Assembly: GCA_030426465.1 (NCBI GenBank)
Contig: JAUHYK010000007.1
Location: 23,793-87,792 of the forward strand
Source: Alphaproteobacteria bacterium
GTDB lineage: Bacteria > Pseudomonadota > Alphaproteobacteria > Caulobacterales > Parvularculaceae
Length of the DNA stretch: 64,000 nt
Direction: 5' to 3'
Shown here: positions 35,371 to 43,698 of the stretch, in pieces
Layout: each line of letters opens with the position of its first letter
How positions within the stretch are numbered: the stretch's first letter is position 1
Notes under the pieces: model-generated
Told to the model about the DNA's origin: nothing
Database searches by the model: none
What the model saw: the letters and a program-made list of their open reading frames with translations, nothing else
Made by a program: the position numbers and the translations under genes

Positions 35371-37019
35371 TGTTCGCTCTTGCGGTTGCGCTGCGGCCAG
35401 ATGCCGTAGCGTCCGGGCGAAAGGATCCCGTTTGGATCGAGGCTGTCCTTTATGGTTTCGTGAAACCGGCGCAGCGCATGATCGCCGTAGGAATAAGTCG
35501 CCATGACCCTGTCGTAGTAAGCTACGGGCGTGCGGTATTCGCCCCAGCCTCGCTCCGCGGCGCGGGGAATAAGCTTATGGAAAGCTCGGCGATATTTTTG
35601 ATTGACGGCGGGATCCTTGGTCGTCGGGAAGATAAAGATCATCATCAATGTCCGCTCCCAGACGCAACCGGGAAGACTGAATGGCGGAACGGGCAGACCC
35701 TCCTCCTTGAAAATCTCCGCAAACACTTTGTTCGCTTCGAAGATCGCTTCACCGTTGCGCGGGATGACCGGAGAAAACGCCTGATGCCCTTGCAAGGGTT
35801 CAGGCCTGCCTTCCGTCCGGATGCCGTAATTGAACACGGAAAGGCTGGGGATGCCGAAAGTCGGTTTGTGCACCTTTTCCAGCTCGGCGTCCGACAGCGG
35901 AAACCCGTAAATCTCAGGCTCGCCGGCGCGGATGTTCTCGATCTCGGCAAACCTCTCCTTGGCCAGCTCCCACTGCAGACGAACCATTCGCTCCGGGCCG
36001 TAGAACTTGACCAGCGCACTCCAGCAACTGCGGCCTGTCGACTTTACCCGCTCGGCGATCAGTGCGCGCGCGGCGGCGTCACCGCTATAGAACGCATCAT
36101 GCAATGCCTGATCGATAGCAGTCGTATCATTGGGATCGTCGCCTTGCGGGTCCGCAGGCACCCGACGCTGCAATAACGGGCTGCCGAAACCCGGCATGCC
36201 GTTGACGATGCCGGCGTTCTCCAGATGCGTTAAGATACGCACAAGCGCAGGAAGGTCTTCATATCTGTCGGCGTAGAAACGGCCAATGAGACAGGCTTCC
36301 GGTTCCGGCATCATCCAGAACCCCATCTTGGTGACGACGCCGAAATTCGATTGTGAAAAGAGCCCGTCGACCCAGGGGCCGAAGCCGGGCTTGTATTGCT
36401 GCCATGTCTGCGCTTCCGGCAACGCGCCCATGCCAGTGCGCAATAATTCTCCGTTCGGCAGGACGACTTCCATACCGCAATGCGAATCGAAATGGTTGCG
36501 GAACTGCGCACGCGTGTAGCCGCCGCCCCGGTCGAGAGCGTTGCCGATGGGGCTGCCCCAACCGGGATCGGGACAATCGATCCATAGCTTCGCGCCTGCT
36601 GCACGAATCTCGCGGTAGAGATCAAAATAGCTGGCGCCCGGCTCCACAAGCACTGATGCATTCTCTTCATCAATGTCGAGAACGCGATTCATCCGTTTAA
36701 GATCGAGGACGACGCTGCCGGACAGCGCCGGCGCCGATCCGCCATAGCCGAGATTTTTCCCGGTCGAGATCGGATAGAGCGGCACCGAGGTTTCATTCGC
36801 GATTCGCATGACAGCCTGAACTTCTTCAACGCTGGCGGGCGCAATAGCAGCCGAGGCCATACGCTCTTCCGGCTCGCCCCAGAACGGCGAATAGGCGTCG
36901 CGATAAAGGCCCACATCTTCTTCAGCCGTAAACACCCAGTCGGAGCCGATCGCCCGCTGGAATAAGCTGATGGCCTGATCAAACTGCTGCTGGCTGACGT
37001 CAGGAGGTAAGATCATCAA
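35367..37019 (-). CDS. VAO/4-cresol dehydrogenase-type flavoprotein
   Basis: 550 residues. The FAD-binding part has YPISTGKNLGYGGSAP near 82-97, GSPIGNALDRGGGYT near 155-169 and HCGMEVVLPNGELLRTGMGALP near 180-201, all closely matching vanillyl-alcohol oxidase and 4-cresol dehydrogenase; Asp163 corresponds to the key active-site aspartate. His412 in GHQAFSPV is at the place where, by my recollection, VAO and eugenol oxidase attach FAD covalently, whereas cresol dehydrogenase uses tyrosine. The enzyme should oxidise a para-alkylphenol (cresol, ethylphenol, propylguaiacol or eugenol type) and hand electrons to the cytochrome encoded next. No signal peptide is seen, so export may need a partner. 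The start overlaps the upstream gene by ATGA. Confidence 0.92.
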   Translation of the reverse strand: MMILPPDVSQQQFDQAISLFQRAIGSDWVFTAEEDVGLYRDAYSPFWGEPEERMASAAIAPASVEEVQAVMRIANETSVPLYPISTGKNLGYGGSAPALSGSVVLDLKRMNRVLDIDEENASVLVEPGASYFDLYREIRAAGAKLWIDCPDPGWGSPIGNALDRGGGYTRAQFRNHFDSHCGMEVVLPNGELLRTGMGALPEAQTWQQYKPGFGPWVDGLFSQSNFGVVTKMGFWMMPEPEACLIGRFYADRYEDLPALVRILTHLENAGIVNGMPGFGSPLLQRRVPADPQGDDPNDTTAIDQALHDAFYSGDAAARALIAERVKSTGRSCWSALVKFYGPERMVRLQWELAKERFAEIENIRAGEPEIYGFPLSDAELEKVHKPTFGIPSLSVFNYGIRTEGRPEPLQGHQAFSPVIPRNGEAIFEANKVFAEIFKEEGLPVPPFSLPGCVWERTLMMIFIFPTTKDPAVNQKYRRAFHKLIPRAAERGWGEYRTPVAYYDRVMATYSYGDHALRRFHETIKDSLDPNGILSPGRYGIWPQRNRKSEQ

Positions 37020-37612
37020 CCGGCCCTCCGCCGTGCGCCATTTGGCTGCAACAACCAGATAAGCGGCCTATCGCCCGCCGCGTCTTCATCGGGAATCACT
37101 GGTTTCCTCCGACTATCCGGGCCGAGCGCCGCGACTCTGAGCGCTGAAGAAAAAAGCGCGCCAATCCTGGCGCCGTGAGCGGCCTCATTCGAGCTGACGC
37201 TCTGCCCCTCGGCGGCGAAAGGATGGACGGAACCGCCCTGTCGGCTCATGGGAAGGAAAAACCGGAAAGTGCAGGTCAGCCCGTTAGAACGCGCAAGTTG
37301 TTCCAGACAAAAGAAGGCGCCGGCATAGGTAGCGCCGATCACCGGCAGTGGATCGCGCCGCCAGGCCGGTTCAAGATGGTCGAGCCATGGCGCGCCGATA
37401 TCGCCCGCAAAGTGGACGACGGGAGCGCCAGATTCTGCCGCTGCAGAAGCAATATCTGTAGCGCCCTCGATCAAGGAATCGATGAGACATAGAGGCGCCT
37501 TGTGCGAGAAAGAGAGCGTATCGGCGCCATTCGCTCGCCCCGGAACAAGCGCAGATCCCAACACAGCAAAACCCCCGCCGCCGCCTATTAGAACTTGCCG
37601 CCTTACCAGCAT
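37016..37612 (-). CDS. Tat-exported protein of unknown function
   Basis: 198 residues from the ATG at 37612, chosen because GGAAG lies 8 bp upstream and it directly precedes a twin-arginine leader (MLVRRQVLIGGGGGFAVLG). The rest has three cysteines, a proline-rich part and no recognised domain. The stop overlaps the flavoprotein start by ATGA, so it is translated with it. In Pseudomonas the cresol dehydrogenase genes are separated by a small gene of unknown role (pchX); this could be an analogue helping assembly or export of the flavoprotein, though I could not compare the sequences. Confidence 0.7.
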   Translation of the reverse strand: MLVRRQVLIGGGGGFAVLGSALVPGRANGADTLSFSHKAPLCLIDSLIEGATDIASAAAESGAPVVHFAGDIGAPWLDHLEPAWRRDPLPVIGATYAGAFFCLEQLARSNGLTCTFRFFLPMSRQGGSVHPFAAEGQSVSSNEAAHGARIGALFSSALRVAALGPDSRRKPVIPDEDAAGDRPLIWLLQPNGARRRAG

Positions 37613-37666
37613 TTCAAAACTTCCCGCCAATATTACGGATCAGCAGCAACACCGATCCCACGAAAC

Positions 37667-38980
37667 CTACACCGCTGATCCGGGCTGAACTTTCGCCTCT
37701 GCGCGCGCTTCATCTCTCCCCAGCTGTTCGCCGGCGAGCCAGAACATGACGCCTGCAAGCACCGGCGTCGCCGCCGCAAACAGCAATGAATAACGCACAG
37801 CCATATCTCCAAGCGCCGGGGTCAGGGCGTCGTTCAACACGCCGACGACAAGCGGCCCGAAAATCTGGCCGATCAGCCCGGTGGAAAAGACCAGGATCGA
37901 GGTTGCAATCGCCCGCATCTGAACCCGCACGACACTCACGCCCAGCGCAAATACCGGCCCCTGATAAACAAGGACAAACAAACTCGAGATGACAAAGGCT
38001 GGCATCCACAGAGAAACCGGGTCGCTAAGCAGGAACACAGCTTCTGCTGGGCCTGCGATAAAGCAGGCTATCGCCGGAATGCGCGCACGCATTTTTGGGC
38101 TGTTACGACCAAGCCGGTCGATCAGTAAACCGCCGACGATGATGCCAAGCACCGCCACGCCGCCGCGAACGATACCGATCACAGAGGCGATCTCCGTCAA
38201 GTTCATGCCATGCACGCGTGACAAAAATGTCGGCGCCCATGCGGCGGCGGCGTAAAGGTTAGCGCCCATGAATGTCGAACCGGCGATCAGCAGAAGATAG
38301 ACGCGCGACTTCATCAGAAAACGCGCCGTCTCCATTATACTGCTGGTCATGAAAGCAGTCGCGACCGCTTCTTTTCCACCGCGCACGGGCTCGCGCACCG
38401 TCAATAAAAACAAAAGCGCAAGCAACATACCGGGTATCCCTGCGGCGATGAACATCGCGCGCCACCCTTGCGTGTCACCGACCCAGCCCATGAGAGGAAA
38501 GAAAACGAGGCCGGAGATCGCACTCGACGTCCCGAAGATCGCCATGGCGAGCGCCCGACGCTCCGAGCGGAAGAGATCGGAAATGATCGACGCAGACGGC
38601 GATAGACCCGCCGCTTCCCCCGCCCCCATCAGGAAGCGGGCGACGGCCAATTGCCAGATATTCGCAACAAAGCCTGAAAGCATGGTCATCATGCTCCAGA
38701 AGGCGAAGCCAATTGTGATGATATTGCGCCTGTTATACCGGTCGGCGGCCCAGGCGATCGGCACGCCCAGAACCGAATAAAACAGAACGAAGGCAAGACC
38801 GCTTACGAGACCGAGCACGGTGTCTGAGACGTGCATCTCCGCCTTGATGTCGGGAAGCGCGAGGCCGAGCAGCGAGCGATCAAGATAGTTAAAAGCAGCG
38901 ATCAACGTAAGAAAGCCCAGCGCATAGACAGTTCTTGGACGCCAGTCTTCCTGTTGGCCCGATGCCGCATCAGTCTTCAT
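37667..38980 (-). CDS. MFS transporter, spinster-like
   Basis: 437 residues, about 12 membrane helices. The first helix contains AFNYLDRSLLGLALP, the NYLDR motif common in spinster and ACS-type transporters, and WAADRYNRRNIITIG provides the MFS loop motif. A second cluster of helices begins near residue 220. Predicted inner-membrane uptake of an organic anion or aromatic. It lies 54 bp upstream of the Tat protein gene and 91 bp downstream of the NTF2-fold gene, in the same orientation. The substrate is unknown; it is the second MFS carrier in the cluster. Confidence 0.9.
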   Translation of the reverse strand: MKTDAASGQQEDWRPRTVYALGFLTLIAAFNYLDRSLLGLALPDIKAEMHVSDTVLGLVSGLAFVLFYSVLGVPIAWAADRYNRRNIITIGFAFWSMMTMLSGFVANIWQLAVARFLMGAGEAAGLSPSASIISDLFRSERRALAMAIFGTSSAISGLVFFPLMGWVGDTQGWRAMFIAAGIPGMLLALLFLLTVREPVRGGKEAVATAFMTSSIMETARFLMKSRVYLLLIAGSTFMGANLYAAAAWAPTFLSRVHGMNLTEIASVIGIVRGGVAVLGIIVGGLLIDRLGRNSPKMRARIPAIACFIAGPAEAVFLLSDPVSLWMPAFVISSLFVLVYQGPVFALGVSVVRVQMRAIATSILVFSTGLIGQIFGPLVVGVLNDALTPALGDMAVRYSLLFAAATPVLAGVMFWLAGEQLGRDEARAEAKVQPGSAV

Positions 38981-39071
38981 GCCGATGACTCAACTATTGA
39001 AATTGCCGGCATCTCTAACACGCGTCACACCCACCATCATACATGGTTTTTCCACTCAACCCTGCACGCCA

Positions 39072-39770
39072 TCAAGACTTAGCTTGCTTTGCAAGCGTTT
39101 TGGCGATCACCGGATGCGCATAATGCACCGGCATGTCTTGCCGATAGGGCCAGGTTTCGCGTTTTTCGCCAGTCAAATAATCGGGACCCAGAGGGTTTTC
39201 CGGATAAACCACCTGCGCAGGGTGCAAGTGGGCGTCCGTATGAGCCCAGCCGGTCTCGTACTCCGCCTGCCACTGCAGGACGTAGTCGAGGCGCTTGATC
39301 TTCCAAACGCCCTCCTCGCGGACATAATCATTCTCGTAGATGCCGGATTCCATGAATTGCTGGGGCACACCCTCGGGCCTGTACTTGCGGATGTCATGCG
39401 ATCCACCGAGCAAAACGCCGCGGAAACGGCCCTTGGCGGTCTTGCGGTCGTCAGCGATGGTAATGACGTCCTGCATCTGAATGTGATCGAAGAGGAAACC
39501 ATCATCTGGGCCTTCGCGCCCCTGATTGAAGAGTTGCTGGATCCAATCGCAATAGAGCCGTCGGACGCCCGCGTGTCCTTTGTAAACGCCGGAAAGAAAC
39601 ACAACCTCTCCGTCTTCGGCGAAGAGATTTACGACGTCGTCATAATGACAATAGTCAATGTAGTATCCGTAGGAAAAATGAATCCGCTTGATGGCGTTGA
39701 CATCTTCAAGCTTGCCGAGTCTGTCCTCGAGCTCTTCGTTTTTCTTGATAAGAAGGTCAACCTTATCCAT
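39072..39770 (-). CDS. NTF2-like fold protein, candidate diarylpropane lyase
   Basis: 232 residues. A coiled N-terminus (KKNEELEDRLGKLED) precedes an NTF2/SnoaL-like domain with IKRIHFSYGYYIDYCHYDDVVNLFAEDGEV and GVYKGHAGVRRLY. From memory this opening resembles the sphingomonad lyases LdpA/LsdE, which remove formaldehyde from 1,2-diarylpropane-1,3-diols and yield lignostilbene. A lignostilbene dioxygenase in the same cluster makes that assignment attractive. GGAGACC lies 4 bp before the ATG. NTF2-fold proteins have many functions, including dehydratases and dioxygenase beta subunits, so the specific reaction is inference. Confidence 0.8.
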   Translation of the reverse strand: MDKVDLLIKKNEELEDRLGKLEDVNAIKRIHFSYGYYIDYCHYDDVVNLFAEDGEVVFLSGVYKGHAGVRRLYCDWIQQLFNQGREGPDDGFLFDHIQMQDVITIADDRKTAKGRFRGVLLGGSHDIRKYRPEGVPQQFMESGIYENDYVREEGVWKIKRLDYVLQWQAEYETGWAHTDAHLHPAQVVYPENPLGPDYLTGEKRETWPYRQDMPVHYAHPVIAKTLAKQAKS

Positions 39771-39918
39771 CTCTGGTCTCCTGATTTGTGCGTTGTATTT
39801 ACTGATGGCGACCCGTCAAACCGGGCCAACTATGAGCGGCGCCTATGCGAAAATCCGCTCTGCATCGGAAGCTTGATTGCTGGAGCAGCCGAAAACACCG
39901 AACCTTTCTGAGCCGCAA

Positions 39919-39948
39919 CGCCCATGCGCGTTCCGCCGCGCATGGGCG
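39919..39948 (-). terminator. 12-bp hairpin terminator after the TonB-dependent receptor
   Basis: CGCCCATGCGCG pairs perfectly with CGCGCATGGGCG around a 6-base loop, 25 bp after the receptor stop. It probably separates receptor transcription from the downstream catabolic genes. Confidence 0.65.
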
Positions 39949-39972
39949 ATCCTTCTCTCCCTCGGCGTTTCG

Positions 39973-42309
39973 TTAGAAGTTCCGCTTAACGGTCAAGAAC
40001 CATTCACGCGGCCTTGACGGCGTACCTGTAACGTAACCGGCAGCTGCAAAAATATCGAACTTCGAGTAATAGAAGAAGTCATCCGTCAGATTGCTGACCC
40101 CGATTGACGCCTGCCAATCCTCATCAGCAGTACGATAAGTCAACCGCGCATCGAGAATGTTGCGGGATTCAAGCCGGTTGCGAGGATCGTTAATAGCGCC
40201 GCCGAAACTACCTGACTGATAGTGATAATCGAGGCGCGGCGTCAACGAACCGCTGCCAACCGGAAACTCGTATTGAATGCCGAGATCCGTCTGCCAGTGC
40301 GGCGCAAATGGCAGCTCCATATCCAGCGTCAAACTGGAAGCCGTCGCTTGTGGCAAAAGCTCTGTGTACTTGCCTTTAAGATAGCTGACGCTCGCTTCAA
40401 TCAGCAGTTGGTCGTTGGGCGCATAACTCAATTCCGCTTCTCCGCCCTTTTGCCGAACGTCGCCGGCGTTGAGGAACACAGAGGCCGGGAACGAGCCCGC
40501 AGCCGGGTTATAATCCGGCGAGGTGATGACGTCATTAACAGGAAGATTCACGTTGAAAAATGGCGTGCTCGTCTGAATTTGAATATTCGTGTAGTCATTC
40601 AGGAAGCCTGCAACATTCAACCGGACGGTGTTGTCAAGGAAATTGCTCTTGAAGCCGATTTCATAGGCTTTCACCTTTTCTTCTTCGAACGGCACCACCT
40701 GGTTCGGGAAGAACACGCGAGGATTGACGCCGCCGCCTTTAAACCCGGTTGAGAATTGAGCATAAGTGAAGAAGGACGGAGACCACCGGTAATCGATGAC
40801 AGCCCGGTAATCCACGATATCCTTCGCGAAAGTCGCGCTTCTCCCGTCAATCGGATTCACCGCCGGGCTAAATCCACCGTCAACCAGAGAACGGGTATGA
40901 GTGAACGTCTTGGTGTCGTCGGTGTATCGAACACCGCCCGTCACATTGAGATCTTCTGTGACATGAACGATTGCGTGCGCAAAAACGGATTTGCTCTCTG
41001 AATCGACATCATCCGCCGTAACGAAGTCTGCGCCGATCGAGCCGATCAGGTTTCGCCCGCCTTGTATGGCGTTGCCCTCATAGTAATATCCGCCAACAGT
41101 CAGATCAATCAGCTCCCCAAGAGTGGCGTTCAGCCGGACTTCCTGCGTAAATTGATTTTGTGTCGGCTTGCCGATCGATTCACTCTTCGGGATAGGGCTT
41201 TCGTCATTGTCGACCACGAAATAGGATTCGGCTTCCCGATATGACGTGATCGAAGTCAATTGCAGGTTTTCAGTAAGATCGAAATCGATCGTTCCGGCGA
41301 GCCCCCATGAGGTCAACTCGCTCTTTGCAATCGCATCATAACTCGACGTGGCGGTGCCGCGATATGTGGCGTAGCTGGTGTAGGGATTGGGGGATTCAAA
41401 TTGCGGACCATACATAACGCCGTTGAGTTCGTTTGCTGCGGCGCGCGCTTCGATCAGGATGCTCGCGCCGGGATCGCCTGAACTGTCGAAATAATCAGCC
41501 GAAAGATTGATCTCAAGATTATCCGCAGGAAGCATGCGAAGTTGTGCGCGAAGACCGACTTCGTTACCGCCACCGAGGCGCCCGAGGCGGCAATCGCCCG
41601 TATCATCTGTAATAAGGCTAGGCAGCGGCGAGCCAGGATTCGCGCAGGCGTAATCGATACGGTCGATATAGCCATTGACGTGCTTTCCCTTACCGGAAAG
41701 CCGAAGGAAAACCCTGTCTGGCACAATGGTCAGATTTCCAGCCGCTCGAACGCTTGCAAGATCATAGCTGCCGGTTTGCGCTTCGATGAAGCCCGACGTT
41801 TCTCCGTCCGGCTTCTTTGAATAAAGCTTGACGGCGCCGCCGATGGAGTTTTTACCCGCCAACGTTCCCTGTGGGCCCCGCAACACTTCCACCCGTTCAA
41901 GATCCAACAGGTCGAATGAATTGCCGAAGACTGTTGAATAGTAGACATCGTCGATATAGACGCCGACACCCGGTTCAAAGGCAAAGTTCGAATCAAACTG
42001 GCCGACGCCGCGGATGTAGATCTGCGCAGCAGGTCCGAAAATGCCGGGCGCAGGCTCCGCCGTCAGGTTCGGCGCCCTGAGATCAGTCAGGTTTGTTTGA
42101 CCGCGCACGTCAAGCATCTCACCGGTAAGCGCAGTGATTGCAATTGGCGTATCTTGCAGGTTCTGGCTGCGAAACTGCGCCGTCACAACGATCTCATCTG
42201 CGGCTTGAGCCGCTGACGGTGCAACAAATGCAGCGGCGCAAGCCAGTGCGGTCAACGAGGCGCCGGTGAGAAACCGGCATGGAATTCGGCGATCAAGCGA
42301 CGTTTTCAT
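39973..42309 (-). CDS. TonB-dependent receptor
   Basis: 778 residues with a signal peptide ending near APSAAQAAD. The TonB box and plug are visible (DEIVVTAQFRSQNLQDTPIAI, IYIRGVGQFDSN, RVEVLRGPQGTLAGKNSIGGAV), and the barrel ends in an aromatic residue (FLTVKRNF). No STN domain. Receptors of this size with LRGPQGTL are the common sphingomonad/caulobacter type for complex carbon sources. It is divergent from a LysR regulator and upstream of the catabolic genes, so it probably carries the aromatic oligomer or dimer across the outer membrane. A decayed copy of this promoter region, with the first residues of the leader (MxxSLDR), is found at 46600-47110. Confidence 0.93.
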   Translation of the reverse strand: MKTSLDRRIPCRFLTGASLTALACAAAFVAPSAAQAADEIVVTAQFRSQNLQDTPIAITALTGEMLDVRGQTNLTDLRAPNLTAEPAPGIFGPAAQIYIRGVGQFDSNFAFEPGVGVYIDDVYYSTVFGNSFDLLDLERVEVLRGPQGTLAGKNSIGGAVKLYSKKPDGETSGFIEAQTGSYDLASVRAAGNLTIVPDRVFLRLSGKGKHVNGYIDRIDYACANPGSPLPSLITDDTGDCRLGRLGGGNEVGLRAQLRMLPADNLEINLSADYFDSSGDPGASILIEARAAANELNGVMYGPQFESPNPYTSYATYRGTATSSYDAIAKSELTSWGLAGTIDFDLTENLQLTSITSYREAESYFVVDNDESPIPKSESIGKPTQNQFTQEVRLNATLGELIDLTVGGYYYEGNAIQGGRNLIGSIGADFVTADDVDSESKSVFAHAIVHVTEDLNVTGGVRYTDDTKTFTHTRSLVDGGFSPAVNPIDGRSATFAKDIVDYRAVIDYRWSPSFFTYAQFSTGFKGGGVNPRVFFPNQVVPFEEEKVKAYEIGFKSNFLDNTVRLNVAGFLNDYTNIQIQTSTPFFNVNLPVNDVITSPDYNPAAGSFPASVFLNAGDVRQKGGEAELSYAPNDQLLIEASVSYLKGKYTELLPQATASSLTLDMELPFAPHWQTDLGIQYEFPVGSGSLTPRLDYHYQSGSFGGAINDPRNRLESRNILDARLTYRTADEDWQASIGVSNLTDDFFYYSKFDIFAAAGYVTGTPSRPREWFLTVKRNF

Positions 42310-42734
42310 TTTTTACACTCCCTAAGATATTCGATCGTTATCGATTTCGTTGATCACGCCAGACGCTTGCACGGCGCGCATGAAACTTCTTCCGTAGTGT
42401 CGAACCGGTCTAAAAACATGACGGGTTCAACCGGCGGCTGTTAGCTTTCTCTTTTAAGTTAAGAACTGTCTGATCATTGCGCAGGAGTGCGTTGCAATAG
42501 ACTTGTCCCACCGAAAGCGAGACATCGCTAAAGCTTTTCAATCCGAACCGCGAAACGCCGCAAAATTTGGCGCGCTCGCAGCCCAATCCATGTGGCGGCT
42601 GCCCCATTTATCCCTCCCGTTCGCGGCCCATCTATCTGGCCTGCATTTTTGTTTTGGGAGACAATATGCTCTTGACGATGTGAGATCATCGCATATGTTG
42701 CGCACGCAGCTTTCTCAAAATGAGACCGATAGCC
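42310..42734. promoter_or_regulatory. 425-bp divergent promoter region of receptor and LysR gene
   Basis: Holds the promoters for the receptor (minus) and LysR regulator (plus). The part from about 42640 to 42715 is the most conserved with the decayed second copy near 46890-46955: GTTTTGGG, ACAATAT and GAGATCATC, then TGTTGCGCA. TGAGATCATCGCA in this block fits a LysR T-N11-A box. No coding sequence was seen in it. Confidence 0.6.
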
Positions 42735-43613
42735 ATGGATACGCTGCTGAGCATGCGCATTTTCTGTACGGTTGCGGAGCTTTGCAGCTTCTCGGCGACA
42801 GCGAATAAATTCAATATTGCCCACTCTGCTGTCAGTAAGCATGTGGCGACGCTAGAGCAGCGATTGTCAGCAAGATTGCTAAACCGGACAAGCCGTCATG
42901 TCAGCCTGACAGAAGCTGGCTCAATCTATTTACAGCAAGCGCGTCATGTCCTCGAACTCGTCGATGAGATGGAAGCGCAGGCGCGCAACACGGCGGTTAA
43001 ACCTTCCGGCAATTTAAAAATAAGCGCGCCACCCTGGTTTGCGAATACGCACTTCGTCTCCTTGATTGGCGACTATCGGGCCGCTTATCCGGACGTCAAT
43101 CTAGAAATCGATTTCGACGTGATAGAGCGCGGCGCATCTTCTGAATATGAAGATTTGGATATCGCCTTGCGGGTCACCAATACGCCTGATGAAGGCCTTG
43201 TCGCAAAACATTTGACAACATTCACTTTCAGACTAGTCGCGACGCCGGCGTTTCTGGATAAACAAAAGCGACCAAGCGAGCCTGGCGATGTCGATGGCTG
43301 GCCTTTGCTTCATTACTCCGCATACCCCAATAACGGCTCTGTCGTGTTTCACAGCGGAGAACGCGTCACCTTTAAACCCGTCATGCGCAGCTCCAGCACA
43401 TCGCTTTTGTATATAGCCGTGCTTGCCGGGGTCGGTCCGGCTTTTATGCCGTCAGCATTGATCGAAAAAGACGTAAAGGAAGGACGCCTGGAATTTGTTC
43501 TCCCGGAAGAAACAGCCTCGCCCATGAAACTTTATGCGTTGCATCCGCACCGGCCATATATATCAGCCAAGGTCAAAACCTTCCTCAAATTTCTGGAAAC
43601 GGCATACAAATAG
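42735..43613 (+). CDS. LysR-family transcriptional regulator
   Basis: 292 residues from the ATG at 42735; an ATG at 42720 would add five. The N-terminal helix-turn-helix is clear (SFSATANKFNIAHSAVSKHVATLEQRL), followed by the dimer helix and a substrate-binding domain with SGNLKISAPPWFANTHF and a typical two-lobe pattern. It should control the divergent receptor and the catabolic genes in response to a pathway intermediate. A short remnant of a second copy of this gene lies at 46997-47110, next to the tRNA-Ser gene. Confidence 0.93.
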   Translation: MDTLLSMRIFCTVAELCSFSATANKFNIAHSAVSKHVATLEQRLSARLLNRTSRHVSLTEAGSIYLQQARHVLELVDEMEAQARNTAVKPSGNLKISAPPWFANTHFVSLIGDYRAAYPDVNLEIDFDVIERGASSEYEDLDIALRVTNTPDEGLVAKHLTTFTFRLVATPAFLDKQKRPSEPGDVDGWPLLHYSAYPNNGSVVFHSGERVTFKPVMRSSSTSLLYIAVLAGVGPAFMPSALIEKDVKEGRLEFVLPEETASPMKLYALHPHRPYISAKVKTFLKFLETAYK

Positions 43614-43698
43614 AAAACACTGGCGCAGGAGCGTTTGTGGGCGCTGGCCGAAAGCGACCTCTCAAACACCGGCGCAGACATAACGCCCATCGCGCGCA

